Assembly (NCBI GenBank): GCA_024274695.1
Contig: JAJSAI010000012.1
Coordinates: 1-40,694 of the forward strand
DNA length: 40,694 bases
DNA from: an archaeon
GTDB lineage: Archaea; B1Sed10-29; JAJSAI01
Direction of reading: 5' to 3'
The notes under the pieces were generated by a model. That model worked only from the letters and a program-made list of their open reading frames with translations. It did no database searches and was not told the origin of the DNA. Below are positions 29,643 to 38,706 of this stretch, piece after piece. Position numbers and translations under genes: made by a program. Position 1 is the stretch's first letter. Each line of letters opens with the position of its first letter.

Positions 29643-29704
29643 CAGCTTTTAATACAAAGTTCGTCCTTTAAAACTCTTGGGGGAGACCCCTGGGAGATGG
29701 CAGC

Positions 29705-30028
29705 ATGAACGAACTGCAGGAGTTAACAAAGTCCCTGATGCACAGGTCAAGAGCGTGTTACCTTACCATAATGGGCAACCAGAGGATCCACGCTTATTCT
29801 ATGATAGCTGGCTTGGCCGACCTTGAGTCCAGACTCTACGCTTGGAACATGGGGTACCTGGCGAAGAATGTTGAAAAAGCGATAGATACGTGCGAGAGAT
29901 GCATTAAGACAACCCTTCTCACAGGAAGATGCTATAAGTGCTCAAGAGCACTAATAGAAGAGATAGACAGGGAAGTATCCCAGATTCCTCCGTCCAAGTG
30001 GGAACACATGAAAATGAGTGAAGAGTGA
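29705..30028 (+). CDS. Small hypothetical protein with CxxC...CxxC (zinc-binding-like)
   Basis: DTCERCIKTTLLTGRCYKCSRALIEEIDREV. Confidence 0.6.
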   Translation: MNELQELTKSLMHRSRACYLTIMGNQRIHAYSMIAGLADLESRLYAWNMGYLAKNVEKAIDTCERCIKTTLLTGRCYKCSRALIEEIDREVSQIPPSKWEHMKMSEE

Positions 30029-30985
30029 ATGCTGGGACACGCGGTCCTGTTTGCGCTGGGCGCGTTAGGTGTTTTCGCGTTCAGTAGCCTGGTCATACGC
30101 GAGGCATCAAAGGTTGCGGAGATGCTGGGCAGGAGTCTTGCGGCGGTCGGTTTTTTGCTCTTGGCCGTGAGCACTAGCCTGCCCGAGCTTCTCGTGAACG
30201 TGTTCACCGCGGCAGAAGGCCAGGTCATGGTCGGGATAGGTAATGTTATCGGCTCCAACATCGCTAACATCTGTTTAGTGTTCGGCATAGCGGCTGTCAT
30301 AGCCAGGGTCAGGGTGCCGTACGAGTCACTGGTGACCAACGCGGAGATCCTTCTTTTTATTTCCGTAGCCCCCTTGACATTACTGCCGGTGCAGTCAAGC
30401 GTGCTGGCTACCGGGATAGTCCTCTTATCCGCGTTCAACGTGTACGTGTACTACATACTCTCCAGGGAAAAGAAAACCGCAGTGTACTACCTTCACGTGC
30501 CGGAAGGGGACATGAGGGAAGTGCACGTGCGCGAGAGAGCAGAGCTCGCTCCAGTCGCATTATTCCTGGTAGGAGTGGCGGGCACAGTACTCTCCAGCAG
30601 GATTCTGGTAGACCACGGGCTCGCGATCGTGCAGGAGTTGGGCGTGCTGCCATCGTTTTTCGGGGCGACGGCCATCGCGGTAAGCACAAGCCTGCCTGAA
30701 ATAGTTATAGACACGCGGGCAATCAGAAGGGGAATGACAAGCCTTGCTGTCGGGGATATTCTCGGAAGCTGCGTGGTTAACATGAGTCTCGTTCTGGGCG
30801 TAAGCCTGCTAATCGGGAAGAGTGTTCAGGGAGCTATCCTCACTCCGCTGCTAGTAATGTCAATGGTGCCTCCAGTAATACTCTGGTATTCCCTGGTCAA
30901 GCACGAGGGCGTTCCAAGGAACGTTGGACTCGTGCTTCTCGGGTACTATGCCCTGTTCCTGGCGAGGCAGTTCTCCTGGGCTTGA
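30029..30985 (+). CDS. CaCA-family sodium/calcium exchanger-like protein
   Basis: Two alpha-repeats: LAVSTSLPELLVNVFTAAEGQVMVGIGNVIGSNIANICLVFG and IAVSTSLPEIVIDTRAIRRGMTSLAVGDILGSCVVNMSLVLG. Confidence 0.93.
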   Translation: MLGHAVLFALGALGVFAFSSLVIREASKVAEMLGRSLAAVGFLLLAVSTSLPELLVNVFTAAEGQVMVGIGNVIGSNIANICLVFGIAAVIARVRVPYESLVTNAEILLFISVAPLTLLPVQSSVLATGIVLLSAFNVYVYYILSREKKTAVYYLHVPEGDMREVHVRERAELAPVALFLVGVAGTVLSSRILVDHGLAIVQELGVLPSFFGATAIAVSTSLPEIVIDTRAIRRGMTSLAVGDILGSCVVNMSLVLGVSLLIGKSVQGAILTPLLVMSMVPPVILWYSLVKHEGVPRNVGLVLLGYYALFLARQFSWA

Positions 30986-31033
30986 GGCACGGCCGAGGTA
31001 ATGCTTTAAAACCCTAACGCTGTTGTTTATCCC

Positions 31034-31330
31034 ATGGAAAGTGATGTGATCCTGCTGGCGGCAGTCAACCTATTCCTTTTGATCATACTCCTGGTGACCG
31101 TCAGAAAGTACCTGGGCCTAAAGCCGACTGAACAACCGAAGGCAGTTCACACGAGCAAGCTGGAGAGGATAAAGAGAGTCATCTCAGAACCTGAAGAAGA
31201 AGACAACTTGAAAGCGTTCGTTCTCGGTATGATCGCCGCGGGCAAGACCGATGAGGAGATCGTCTCAGCCCTCCGGAACAAGGGGCTTAGGGAAAGGGAT
31301 ATTAGGAGCCTGCTGGAGGAGACCGAATGA
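31034..31330 (+). CDS. Small single-TM hypothetical protein
   Basis: N-terminal TM and C-terminal helical segment; 4-bp overlap with downstream gene. Confidence 0.6.
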   Translation: MESDVILLAAVNLFLLIILLVTVRKYLGLKPTEQPKAVHTSKLERIKRVISEPEEEDNLKAFVLGMIAAGKTDEEIVSALRNKGLRERDIRSLLEETE

Positions 31331-32649
31331 AGAAAAAGAGGAATGTTCTGATACTCGGGGCGGCTGGAAGAGATTTCCACAACTTCCTGGTGTTCTACAA
31401 GAACAACCCGAGGTACAGAGTAGTCTGTTTTACAGCAACCCAAATCCCTTTCATAGAAGACAGGATTTTTCCGAAGGAACTCGCTGGGAAAGGATACCCT
31501 CGAGGAATACCAATATACCCTGAGTCAGAGATGCCCCGGATAATAAAGGAAAAGAAAGTGGACGAGGTCGTGTTCTCTTACAGTGACGTGTCTCACGAGT
31601 ACGTCATGCACAAGGCGTCAGAAGCAGAAGCGGCTGGAGCGAGTTTTGTGCTGCTCGGCCCGAACGACACCATGCTGAAGAGCAGAAAACCCGTGATAGC
31701 CGTGACCGCTGCGCGCACGGGGAGTGGTAAGAGCCCTGTCACCAGGGCAGTGTGCACGATCCTGGAAAAGAAGGGCAAGAAACCGGTCATAATCAGGCAC
31801 CCGATGCCCTACGGTAACCTCAGCAGGCAGGCAGTGCAGAGGTTTGAAACAGAACAGGATCTGGAGCTGGCCAACGCAACTATAGAGGAAAGGGAGGAGT
31901 ACGAGCAACACCTTAACGAGGGAAGAGTAGTATACGCAGGGATAGACTACAAGAGGATCCTGAGGGCTGCTGAGAAAGAGGCTGACTTCATAGTATGGGA
32001 CGGTGGCAACAATGACTTTCCATTCGTGCGCCCGGACCTGATGATAACCGTCGTGGACCCGCTTAGGCCGGGCCACGAGCTAAAGTACCATCCTGGAGAA
32101 ACGTGCGTGAGAATGGCTGACGTGATAGTCATAAACAAGGAGAACACGGCCCCGAAACGGAATATCACAAGGGTAAGAAAAAACGTGAAAAAGATCAACC
32201 CGGACGCGATTATAATAGACGCGGAATCAAGGATATCCGTTGACAATCCTCAGGTAATAGCCGGAGGAAAAAGGGTGCTCGTGATAGAAGACGGGCCTTC
32301 AATAACTCATGGAGGAATGCCTTACGGGGCAGGGTACGTTGCCGCCAAAGAGTTCAGGTGCAAGATAGTGAACCCGAAGAAGAAGGTCAAGGGGAGCATA
32401 AAGAAAGCATACCAAAAGTACCCACACATCGGCCCAGTGCTCCCAGCCCTTGGGTACAGCCAACAGCAGCTGCTGGAACTGGAGCAGACGATAAACAGGA
32501 TAGACTGCGACGCAGTGATAATAGCCACTCCCGTGGACCTTAGGAAAATCATCTGGATAGACCAGCCTAGCGTGCACGTGTTCTACAGGATAAAAGAAAT
32601 AGGACGGCCTACACTAAAAGAGGTTATAGAAAAAAAGTTCAGACTCTGA
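31327..32649 (+). CDS. Cyclic 2,3-diphosphoglycerate synthetase-like / COG2403 P-loop protein
   Basis: NVLILGAAGRDFHNFLVFYKNNP, VIAVTAARTGSGKSPVTRAV, DFIVWDGGNNDFPFVRPDLMITVVDPLRPGHELKYHPGETCVRMADVIVINK. Confidence 0.88.
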   Translation: MKKKRNVLILGAAGRDFHNFLVFYKNNPRYRVVCFTATQIPFIEDRIFPKELAGKGYPRGIPIYPESEMPRIIKEKKVDEVVFSYSDVSHEYVMHKASEAEAAGASFVLLGPNDTMLKSRKPVIAVTAARTGSGKSPVTRAVCTILEKKGKKPVIIRHPMPYGNLSRQAVQRFETEQDLELANATIEEREEYEQHLNEGRVVYAGIDYKRILRAAEKEADFIVWDGGNNDFPFVRPDLMITVVDPLRPGHELKYHPGETCVRMADVIVINKENTAPKRNITRVRKNVKKINPDAIIIDAESRISVDNPQVIAGGKRVLVIEDGPSITHGGMPYGAGYVAAKEFRCKIVNPKKKVKGSIKKAYQKYPHIGPVLPALGYSQQQLLELEQTINRIDCDAVIIATPVDLRKIIWIDQPSVHVFYRIKEIGRPTLKEVIEKKFRL

Positions 32650-32676
32650 GCCTCCGGGCTGAGAGCCAGAAGAAGG

Positions 32677-32895
32677 TCAGAACAGTTTTTTCAGCCTGAC
32701 GTCAAGGTATGCTGCGATTTTCACAGCTTCCTCGTCAACCTCTTCTTTTCCTGAGTATTCTCTTATCTTTTCCGCGCCCTCAAGTATGTCCTGGCACAGA
32801 CTGTCCAGCGTGCTCGCCATAAGCCTGACCGCGTCCTCCGAGATTTTTATCCCCTTTTCTTCAGCATGCTTTCTGACCAGTTCCTCAGCGCGCAT
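32677..32895 (-). CDS. Histone-fold-like small protein
   Basis: MRAEELVRKHAEEKGIKISEDAVRLMASTLDSLCQDILEGAEKIREYSGKEEVDEEAVKIAAYL; start at 32895 gives AGGAGTGA SD spacing after the upstream gene. Confidence 0.6.
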   Translation of the reverse strand: MRAEELVRKHAEEKGIKISEDAVRLMASTLDSLCQDILEGAEKIREYSGKEEVDEEAVKIAAYLDVRLKKLF

Positions 32896-32902
32896 CTTCC
32901 AT

Positions 32903-33142
32903 TCACTCCTTTCCGACGATAACAATGTCCCTGACCGCTTTTACTCTCTTGTATAGGATGCTCTTCTGCTTAAGTATCTTGGGCAGTTCTTCCTTGGTCA
33001 GGCTTGCTCTCAAGGGCTCTGTGGTTATCCTGACGACCTCTCCTGTCTCAAGATTGAGTATAAGGTCATTAACCTTGCCCAGGTACTTGCCGCTGGCATC
33101 GTATATATCCAGCCCGTACATCTTAGAAGCGCGTATTGTCAT
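32903..33142 (-). CDS. PRC-barrel domain protein
   Basis: MTIRASKMYGLDIYDASGKYLGKVNDLILNLETGEVVRI. Confidence 0.88.
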   Translation of the reverse strand: MTIRASKMYGLDIYDASGKYLGKVNDLILNLETGEVVRITTEPLRASLTKEELPKILKQKSILYKRVKAVRDIVIVGKE

Positions 33143-33239
33143 AATTTTGACCTCCCTTGAACGCTAAAAGAAAGAAGGTGGGGTATAAAAAAGTTACGCC
33201 GACAGGCTTTTATTACGAGCAAGCCTTTCATTCTCTCGG

Positions 33240-34163
33240 ATGAAGTTTGAGGAGTACTACGAGCTCCTGGAGCTCGGCTCGGGAGACAGGGTCCTGGTCA
33301 CTGGAGACAATTCCCTTTTCCTGGCGCTTTACATTGCGGGAAGGGCAAGAGAAGAGGGAAAAGAGGTCATCACCAGAGCACTCCTCGGCCCGGGCTCTAA
33401 GGCGATTTCAATAAGAGAGGCTCTTGAGCACGAGAAAGAGAGTTACTCAGAGTACTATCAGACGCTGAAGAAGGGTATTGTGAACACCTCTTTTGGGAGA
33501 CACGGGCTCTTGGAGCAGATTCCCACAACCCTGTTCTCAAGGGTCGTGCTCGAGTACGAGAAGTGGGATTTCACGGTCTTCGCTGACCACCTCAAAAAAT
33601 TGTACGAGCTCTGCTCTGACGACGCCGTCCTCGTTATCAAAGACGGGCTGGACGTGTTCAGGATGCTCAAGGAAAAAGAAAAAAAAGTGTTCAGAACAGT
33701 GGAGGCCCCCCTAAGCTTTAGGGAGTACCTGAACAAAATGGGCCTGGAAGTGCTATTACAAGACCTGAAAGAAGGAGATGGGATAATAAAAGCGAGGATA
33801 GGGCTGAAGCTCAAGCAGGCTCCCAAAAACTTTAGCATTATGCCCGAGAAGGAGTGGGCTGAGAACATTGTCGCAGGAGTGGGGCAAGTGGCCCTTGCGT
33901 GCACTCCCGCCAACTTCGTCATCAAGAAGGATGATTACTATCACGTGATAGTCATGTCCCCCAGGAGGGACAACAAGGCCGTATATCGGGTTAAGTTCCT
34001 TGACTGGGAACAGACCATAGTCAGAGAGGTTCCCGAACTGTTCGCCAAAAATATTTTAATAGTAGTGCTTCCAGTTATTCCCGAGTTTGATAAAGAAATA
34101 CAAGAAAAAGGGCTCATAATAGTAAGCCCTGAAAAAGCGCTGCAACTGTTCAGACAGAGGTGA
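33240..34163 (+). CDS. Hypothetical protein (N-terminal Rossmann-like segment)
   Basis: Long ORF in operon orientation with hsp20; LLELGSGDRVLVTGDNSLFLALYIAGRAREEGKEVI. Confidence 0.6.
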   Translation: MKFEEYYELLELGSGDRVLVTGDNSLFLALYIAGRAREEGKEVITRALLGPGSKAISIREALEHEKESYSEYYQTLKKGIVNTSFGRHGLLEQIPTTLFSRVVLEYEKWDFTVFADHLKKLYELCSDDAVLVIKDGLDVFRMLKEKEKKVFRTVEAPLSFREYLNKMGLEVLLQDLKEGDGIIKARIGLKLKQAPKNFSIMPEKEWAENIVAGVGQVALACTPANFVIKKDDYYHVIVMSPRRDNKAVYRVKFLDWEQTIVREVPELFAKNILIVVLPVIPEFDKEIQEKGLIIVSPEKALQLFRQR

Positions 34164-34168
34164 ATTGA

Positions 34169-34714
34169 ATGGTCTTCAAGAAAAAAAGAAGGAAAGAGGA
34201 TGATGACGAGGACCTCTGGATAGAGGATGACCTGGAAGACTTTGACACCATGTTCACCCGGGACATGGAAGAGATGATGAGGAGGATGCAGGAAGAAATA
34301 GACAGACTCTTCCCAGGACTGCTTCGGACGCTGACCGCAGAACAGGACAAGATAATGAAGAGCATGAAAACAGGTCACGGGAAGCCCATAGTGTACGGCT
34401 TCTCCATACGAATGGGCCCTGAAGGAGTGAGAATAGACGACTTTGGGAACGTGAAACCTGAGGAGCAGAAGATCTCCAAGGAAAGAGAGCCCCTTGTGGA
34501 CGTGATACAGGAGAAAAAGGGCCTGAAGGTCGTCGCGGAACTTCCTGGGGTGGACAAGAAAAACATAAAGGTGAGCCTGAGGGGCAAGCAGGACCTGAGC
34601 ATACGCGTGGCCGGAAAATTCTACAAGAAAATAAGGCTCCCCAAGCCCGTGAAAAGGGATTACAAGATGAGGTACAAGAACGGCGTGCTAGAGCTTGACT
34701 TCAAGTACGCGTAG
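34169..34714 (+). CDS. Hsp20/alpha-crystallin small heat-shock protein
   Basis: PLVDVIQEKKGLKVVAELPGVDKKNIKVSLRGKQDLSIRVAGKFYKKIRLPKPVKRDYKMRYKNGVLELDFK. Confidence 0.88.
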   Translation: MVFKKKRRKEDDDEDLWIEDDLEDFDTMFTRDMEEMMRRMQEEIDRLFPGLLRTLTAEQDKIMKSMKTGHGKPIVYGFSIRMGPEGVRIDDFGNVKPEEQKISKEREPLVDVIQEKKGLKVVAELPGVDKKNIKVSLRGKQDLSIRVAGKFYKKIRLPKPVKRDYKMRYKNGVLELDFKYA

Positions 34715-34728
34715 GAGGCTGACATGGA

Positions 34729-35190
34729 ATGCCTGACTGCGAGCTTTGCGGAAGAAGTGCCGATGACATGTACGTGGTGGAGGTTGACGGGGTCAAAATG
34801 CAGGTGTGCCGGGCCTGCACCCGCCACGGCAAGTTCATAGGAAAGGTGAGAAGAGAACAGCCCACCCCCATAAGGAAACCTCACAAGATGACAGAAGAAG
34901 AGGAAGAAGTTGAAATGCTCGTTCCTGATTATGGGGACAGGATAAGAAAGAAGAGGAACGAGCTTGGACTCAAGAGGGAGGAGCTCGCTAAAAAGCTTAA
35001 CGAGACAGAATCTGTCATCAGACGACTGGAGCACGGGGACATGGTTCCTGACGACAAGCTCGTCAGAAAACTCGAAAAAACTCTTGGTATAACACTCAGA
35101 GAAAAAGTGGAAGTCAAGAGGCCAGAGGCCAAACACGACACCCAAGAGGGTCTTACCTTAGGGGATGTCGTCAAGATAAAAAAGAAGTAG
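34729..35190 (+). CDS. Archaeal multiprotein bridging factor aMBF1 (N-terminal zinc ribbon + HTH_3)
   Basis: CELCGRSADDMYVVEVDGVKMQVCRACTRHG; DYGDRIRKKRNELGLKREELAKKLNETESVIRRLEHGDMVPDDKLVRKLEKTLGI. Confidence 0.92.
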   Translation: MPDCELCGRSADDMYVVEVDGVKMQVCRACTRHGKFIGKVRREQPTPIRKPHKMTEEEEEVEMLVPDYGDRIRKKRNELGLKREELAKKLNETESVIRRLEHGDMVPDDKLVRKLEKTLGITLREKVEVKRPEAKHDTQEGLTLGDVVKIKKK

Positions 35191-35218
35191 AGCGTATCTG
35201 CGCTGATGGTGTATTCTG

Positions 35219-36505
35219 ATGGACGGTTTGATAACCCTGGTTTCTGGAGTAATCCTACTCGTCCTGCTCCCGGCCTGGTTTTTCAAGAGGAGAGGAGTGG
35301 AGGTTCAGGGAGTCCTTGTCCTCCTAAGGACCAAGAGGGGCCTTCGGTTTCTTGACGGTCTCGCGGTACGGCGCAGAGCGTGGATGTTCTTTTCTGACCT
35401 TGGGATCATGGTCTCTCTCGGGCTCGTTGGAGCAGTAGTATTAGGGAGGAGAACTGGAAAGTGGGCAAGGGTGCTGGCAGAGTATGCGTTAAGCACCTGC
35501 ATTTCATCTGTTCTCATCCTCCCGTTCGCGGGAAACCTACCACTGTCCCTAGCTGTCATGAGTTTTGGGGTTTCATTTTTTATTCTAGCGGCCCTCGCCC
35601 AGAACACTCTCCTGATAGTCCAGGGGTACTTTTCCGGCGCAAGACCTGCTCCAGGGGTCGTGCCGATAATTCCAGGCACGGGCAACGTACCCCTTTACGC
35701 TGTATTGTCCCTGGCGGTGCTCCTGGCAGTGCATGAAACAGCGCACGGGGTAGTGGCAAGAGCGGAGAGGATAAGGGTAAAATCTCTTGGGCTGCTGTTA
35801 CTCGGCATCGTGCCAGTAGGAGCGTTCACAGAACCTGACGAGGACCAGCTTAACAGAACCAGGAGGGAGAAGAGAATGAGGGTATATGCGGCGGGGTCCA
35901 TGGCCAATTTCGTGACCGCCGCGGTGTTCTTCCTGGTTCTCGCGGCAAGCGCGTCCGTAGTGCAGGGGTATCTTATTTACGGGGTGCCCGCGTTTGACGG
36001 GCAGAAGGGGGCCATGCTGCCCATGGTTATCTCCGCGGATCCCGCGAAGCAGGATTACTTGATCCAGTTTGTTGAGCAAGGCTCTCCGGCAGAAAAGGCG
36101 GGCCTCAGACCAGGGATGATCGTGGAGAACGCGGAGACACTTTTCAACAAAAGACCCGGCGAAACGATTACTCTGGTGGCTAACGGTACTAAGTTCACCG
36201 TGACCGCTGACGCGAAGGGGATGATAGGAGTCACAGGGAGCATAATCCCAGAGTATGACAAGTACTCCCCAGGAGACTGGGCCGGGGTTCTTTTCCTAGG
36301 ATTTTTGGCCTGGACCTTCCTCCTGAACTATCTCGTGGGAATGGTGAACCTGCTTCCTTTCGTGATGCTTGATGGGTACAAGCTCGCGGAGGATGCTGTA
36401 AGCGAGTTCGTTAAGAACAAGAAAACGCGTAAGCTGGTGACAAGAGCCCTGGCCGCAATAGTGGGTCTTCTGCTGATATTAAACGCTGTCCCATGGTTCT
36501 TCTGA
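35219..36505 (+). CDS. Site-2 protease family (M50) membrane metallopeptidase with PDZ domain
   Basis: LAVHETAHGVVARAERI (HExxH), QGSPAEKAGLRPGMIVENAE (PDZ), LPFVMLDGYKLAED. Confidence 0.92.
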   Translation: MDGLITLVSGVILLVLLPAWFFKRRGVEVQGVLVLLRTKRGLRFLDGLAVRRRAWMFFSDLGIMVSLGLVGAVVLGRRTGKWARVLAEYALSTCISSVLILPFAGNLPLSLAVMSFGVSFFILAALAQNTLLIVQGYFSGARPAPGVVPIIPGTGNVPLYAVLSLAVLLAVHETAHGVVARAERIRVKSLGLLLLGIVPVGAFTEPDEDQLNRTRREKRMRVYAAGSMANFVTAAVFFLVLAASASVVQGYLIYGVPAFDGQKGAMLPMVISADPAKQDYLIQFVEQGSPAEKAGLRPGMIVENAETLFNKRPGETITLVANGTKFTVTADAKGMIGVTGSIIPEYDKYSPGDWAGVLFLGFLAWTFLLNYLVGMVNLLPFVMLDGYKLAEDAVSEFVKNKKTRKLVTRALAAIVGLLLILNAVPWFF

Positions 36506-36567
36506 AAAACTTTAAGAAAGAGAAAGGGAGGTAGGGTTTTTCCCAAGCGGGTTGGCCTCGGGCTTTT

Positions 36568-37641
36568 TCACTTGAGGTAGCTTATGCCCAGGCTGAGGTC
36601 GCTGACCTTCTCGTTCAGACCCTCTGCCACAGGACCCTTGATGTGGGAGGACTTCACTCCTGTCATGATGCAGATTACTTCTACTCTTCCCTCGTACTCT
36701 GGAACCACTCTTGCTCCCCAGATGACCATCGCCCTGGGGTCTATTGCTTCTGTCAGCTTTTCTCCTATGTCGTTGGCCTCTTTTATGCTGAAGTCAGGCC
36801 CTGCGGTTATGTGTATGAGTGCTCCTCTTGCTCCCTCGGTGTCAACGTCCAGGAGCGCGTTGTGAAGGGTGTCTTGCACGACCTCGTCCACCCTCTGGTG
36901 TCCTCTTGCTTCGCCAACGCTGATTACTGAGACTCCTCCCTGGGTCATTATTGACCTCACGTCGGCGAAGTCAAGGTTTATCAGTGACGGGGTCATGATA
37001 GTTTCTGTTATTCCCCTTACTGCTCTTGCGATTATCTCGTCAGCCACTGCAAACGCCTGGTCCATGGGCAGGTTTGGAACCAGTTCAACCAGCTTGTTGT
37101 TGTCAATGATTATGACCGTGTCAGCCACTTTCCTGAGCTTCTCGATCGCCTCGTCTGCTTTCAGGAGCCTGCTCCTCTCGAGCCTGAACGGGTAGGTTAC
37201 CATCGCGATTACTATGGCCCCGTTTTCCTTCGCAATATCAGCTATTATTGGGGCCGCTCCGCTTCCGGTTCCTCCTCCCATTCCTGCTGTCAGGAAGAGC
37301 AGGTCAACGCCTTCCAGGATTTTTGCGATCGAGGCTCTGGAAACTTCTGCTGCTTTTGCCGCGACTTCGGGGTATCCTCCGGCTCCCAGACCGCGAGTGA
37401 CGCTTTCTCCGATCAAGAGCTTCTTTACGGAGTCATGGATTATCCCGAGGTGCTGAACGTCAGTGTTTATGGCGACCAGTTCTGCTCCTGTTATGCCTAG
37501 CCTTGCTATCCTGTTAACAGAATTGTTTCCTGCTCCTCCAACTCCCACGACCATTATTTTTGGCCCGTTAGCAGCAGTTGCTGCTCCTGCAAGATCAGAC
37601 TCTTGCGCCCGAGAAAGTGCGTTCCTTACCACTGATTCCAC
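36568..37641 (-). CDS. ftsZ: Cell division protein FtsZ
   Basis: MVVGVGGAGNNSVNRIARLG, LLFLTAGMGGGTGSGAAPIIADIAKE, DLSLGISYLK. Confidence 0.97.
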   Translation of the reverse strand: MESVVRNALSRAQESDLAGAATAANGPKIMVVGVGGAGNNSVNRIARLGITGAELVAINTDVQHLGIIHDSVKKLLIGESVTRGLGAGGYPEVAAKAAEVSRASIAKILEGVDLLFLTAGMGGGTGSGAAPIIADIAKENGAIVIAMVTYPFRLERSRLLKADEAIEKLRKVADTVIIIDNNKLVELVPNLPMDQAFAVADEIIARAVRGITETIMTPSLINLDFADVRSIMTQGGVSVISVGEARGHQRVDEVVQDTLHNALLDVDTEGARGALIHITAGPDFSIKEANDIGEKLTEAIDPRAMVIWGARVVPEYEGRVEVICIMTGVKSSHIKGPVAEGLNEKVSDLSLGISYLK

Positions 37642-37717
37642 AAGCGTTCACCTCAATACCTTATTTTGCTTGTATAAAAACACTTACTTATATATATACT
37701 TATGCCCAAAAAGACAC

Positions 37718-37995
37718 TTGGCGGGCTAGGCCGGGAGGGTAGCGGTCTCCTGTTACTGCAAAACCGCTTTACGGCAGGGCCGAAGCTCCAGGGGCGTTGG
37801 ATGCTGGCCTGCTGGAGCCTGGGGCCCAACGAGGAAGCCCTGTCTGGCAGGATCCTGGCCGCGGTGAACCTGGTCAGGCCCGGGAGGGAGCAGCCATAAG
37901 CCACGGTCAGGGTGTCTGCCAGGTAGCAGGGCAGAGGCAAGCTCCACAAGCTCCAGCTCGTCTGGCACCAGCCACCCTGGAGCGCGCCCGCCGCT
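37718..37995 (+). ncRNA. Signal recognition particle RNA (7S)
   Basis: Domain IV gtgaacctggtcaggcccgggagggagcagc; terminal helix GGCGGGC (37720-37726) with GCCCGCC (37986-37992); TATATATA box about 25 bp upstream. Ends approximate. Confidence 0.92.
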
Positions 37996-38013
37996 ACGAG
38001 ACGGTGATGTCGC

Positions 38014-38700
38014 TTGGAAAAGTTTTTCATTGGCTTGCTGTTGGCCGCATGTGTCACGTTCGCAGTCGCAGGCTATTTTTCCGCACCAGAAAAGGATGCT
38101 GGAGGATACGTAACAGTGGATATCTTGGGGGTTACTGAAGACGGTGAGGGCGTGGTAATGCCCCTCGGCATGAGCGTGAGGCCAGGGAACGGGAAAATAT
38201 TCGTGGACGTCAGCAGGCCGCTGTTCAGCCCGGATACTCAGGAAAACATGAGGACGGCGGTCAAGGCAGCGGCCGCTGCCGCAGGAAAAGATCCTGGAAA
38301 GTACGACTTCACGTTCTTCCTGGGATCAGAGGACACCACAGTACAAGGCCCTTCTGCAGGAGCGGCCATGGCGATCGGCGCGCTCGCCCTGCTCGAGAAC
38401 AAGCACATTAAGAGAGGCTACTACATCACAGGGAAGATCACTCCTGACGGGAGAATAGAGCCTGTGGGAAGCGTTCTGGAAAAAGCAGGCGCGCTGCCAG
38501 CAGGGTCTGTTCTCCTCGTGCCTGCCAACCAGTCTACTGACACCAAAAAAGTGGAGGAGTGCAGCGTTTCTACTGCGAGAGGATACTACAGGACGGACTG
38601 CAGGATAGAATACGTTCCAGTGGACGTGGAAGAAGAAACAGGGGTTAATATTATAGAAGTCAAGTCCCTTGAAGAGGCTGCTGAAATAATGCTGGAGTGA
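38014..38700 (+). CDS. Secreted Lon-like (S16) serine protease domain protein (TTG start)
   Basis: Signal/TM; TTVQGPSAGAAMAIGALALLENK (Ser), DGRIEPVGSVLEKAGALPAGSVLLVP (Lys). Confidence 0.85.
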   Translation: MEKFFIGLLLAACVTFAVAGYFSAPEKDAGGYVTVDILGVTEDGEGVVMPLGMSVRPGNGKIFVDVSRPLFSPDTQENMRTAVKAAAAAAGKDPGKYDFTFFLGSEDTTVQGPSAGAAMAIGALALLENKHIKRGYYITGKITPDGRIEPVGSVLEKAGALPAGSVLLVPANQSTDTKKVEECSVSTARGYYRTDCRIEYVPVDVEEETGVNIIEVKSLEEAAEIMLE

Positions 38701-38706
38701 GCGCTC

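Noticed and set aside
29675-29695. GGGG-GAGA-CCCC mini hairpin upstream of 29705
   Set aside because: Only four base pairs, easily arising by chance; no evidence of conservation.
37653-38138. ORFs 37653-38057 (-), 37702-37899 (+), 37797-38138 (+)
   Set aside because: They fall in SRP RNA, identified by its domain IV motif and terminal helix.
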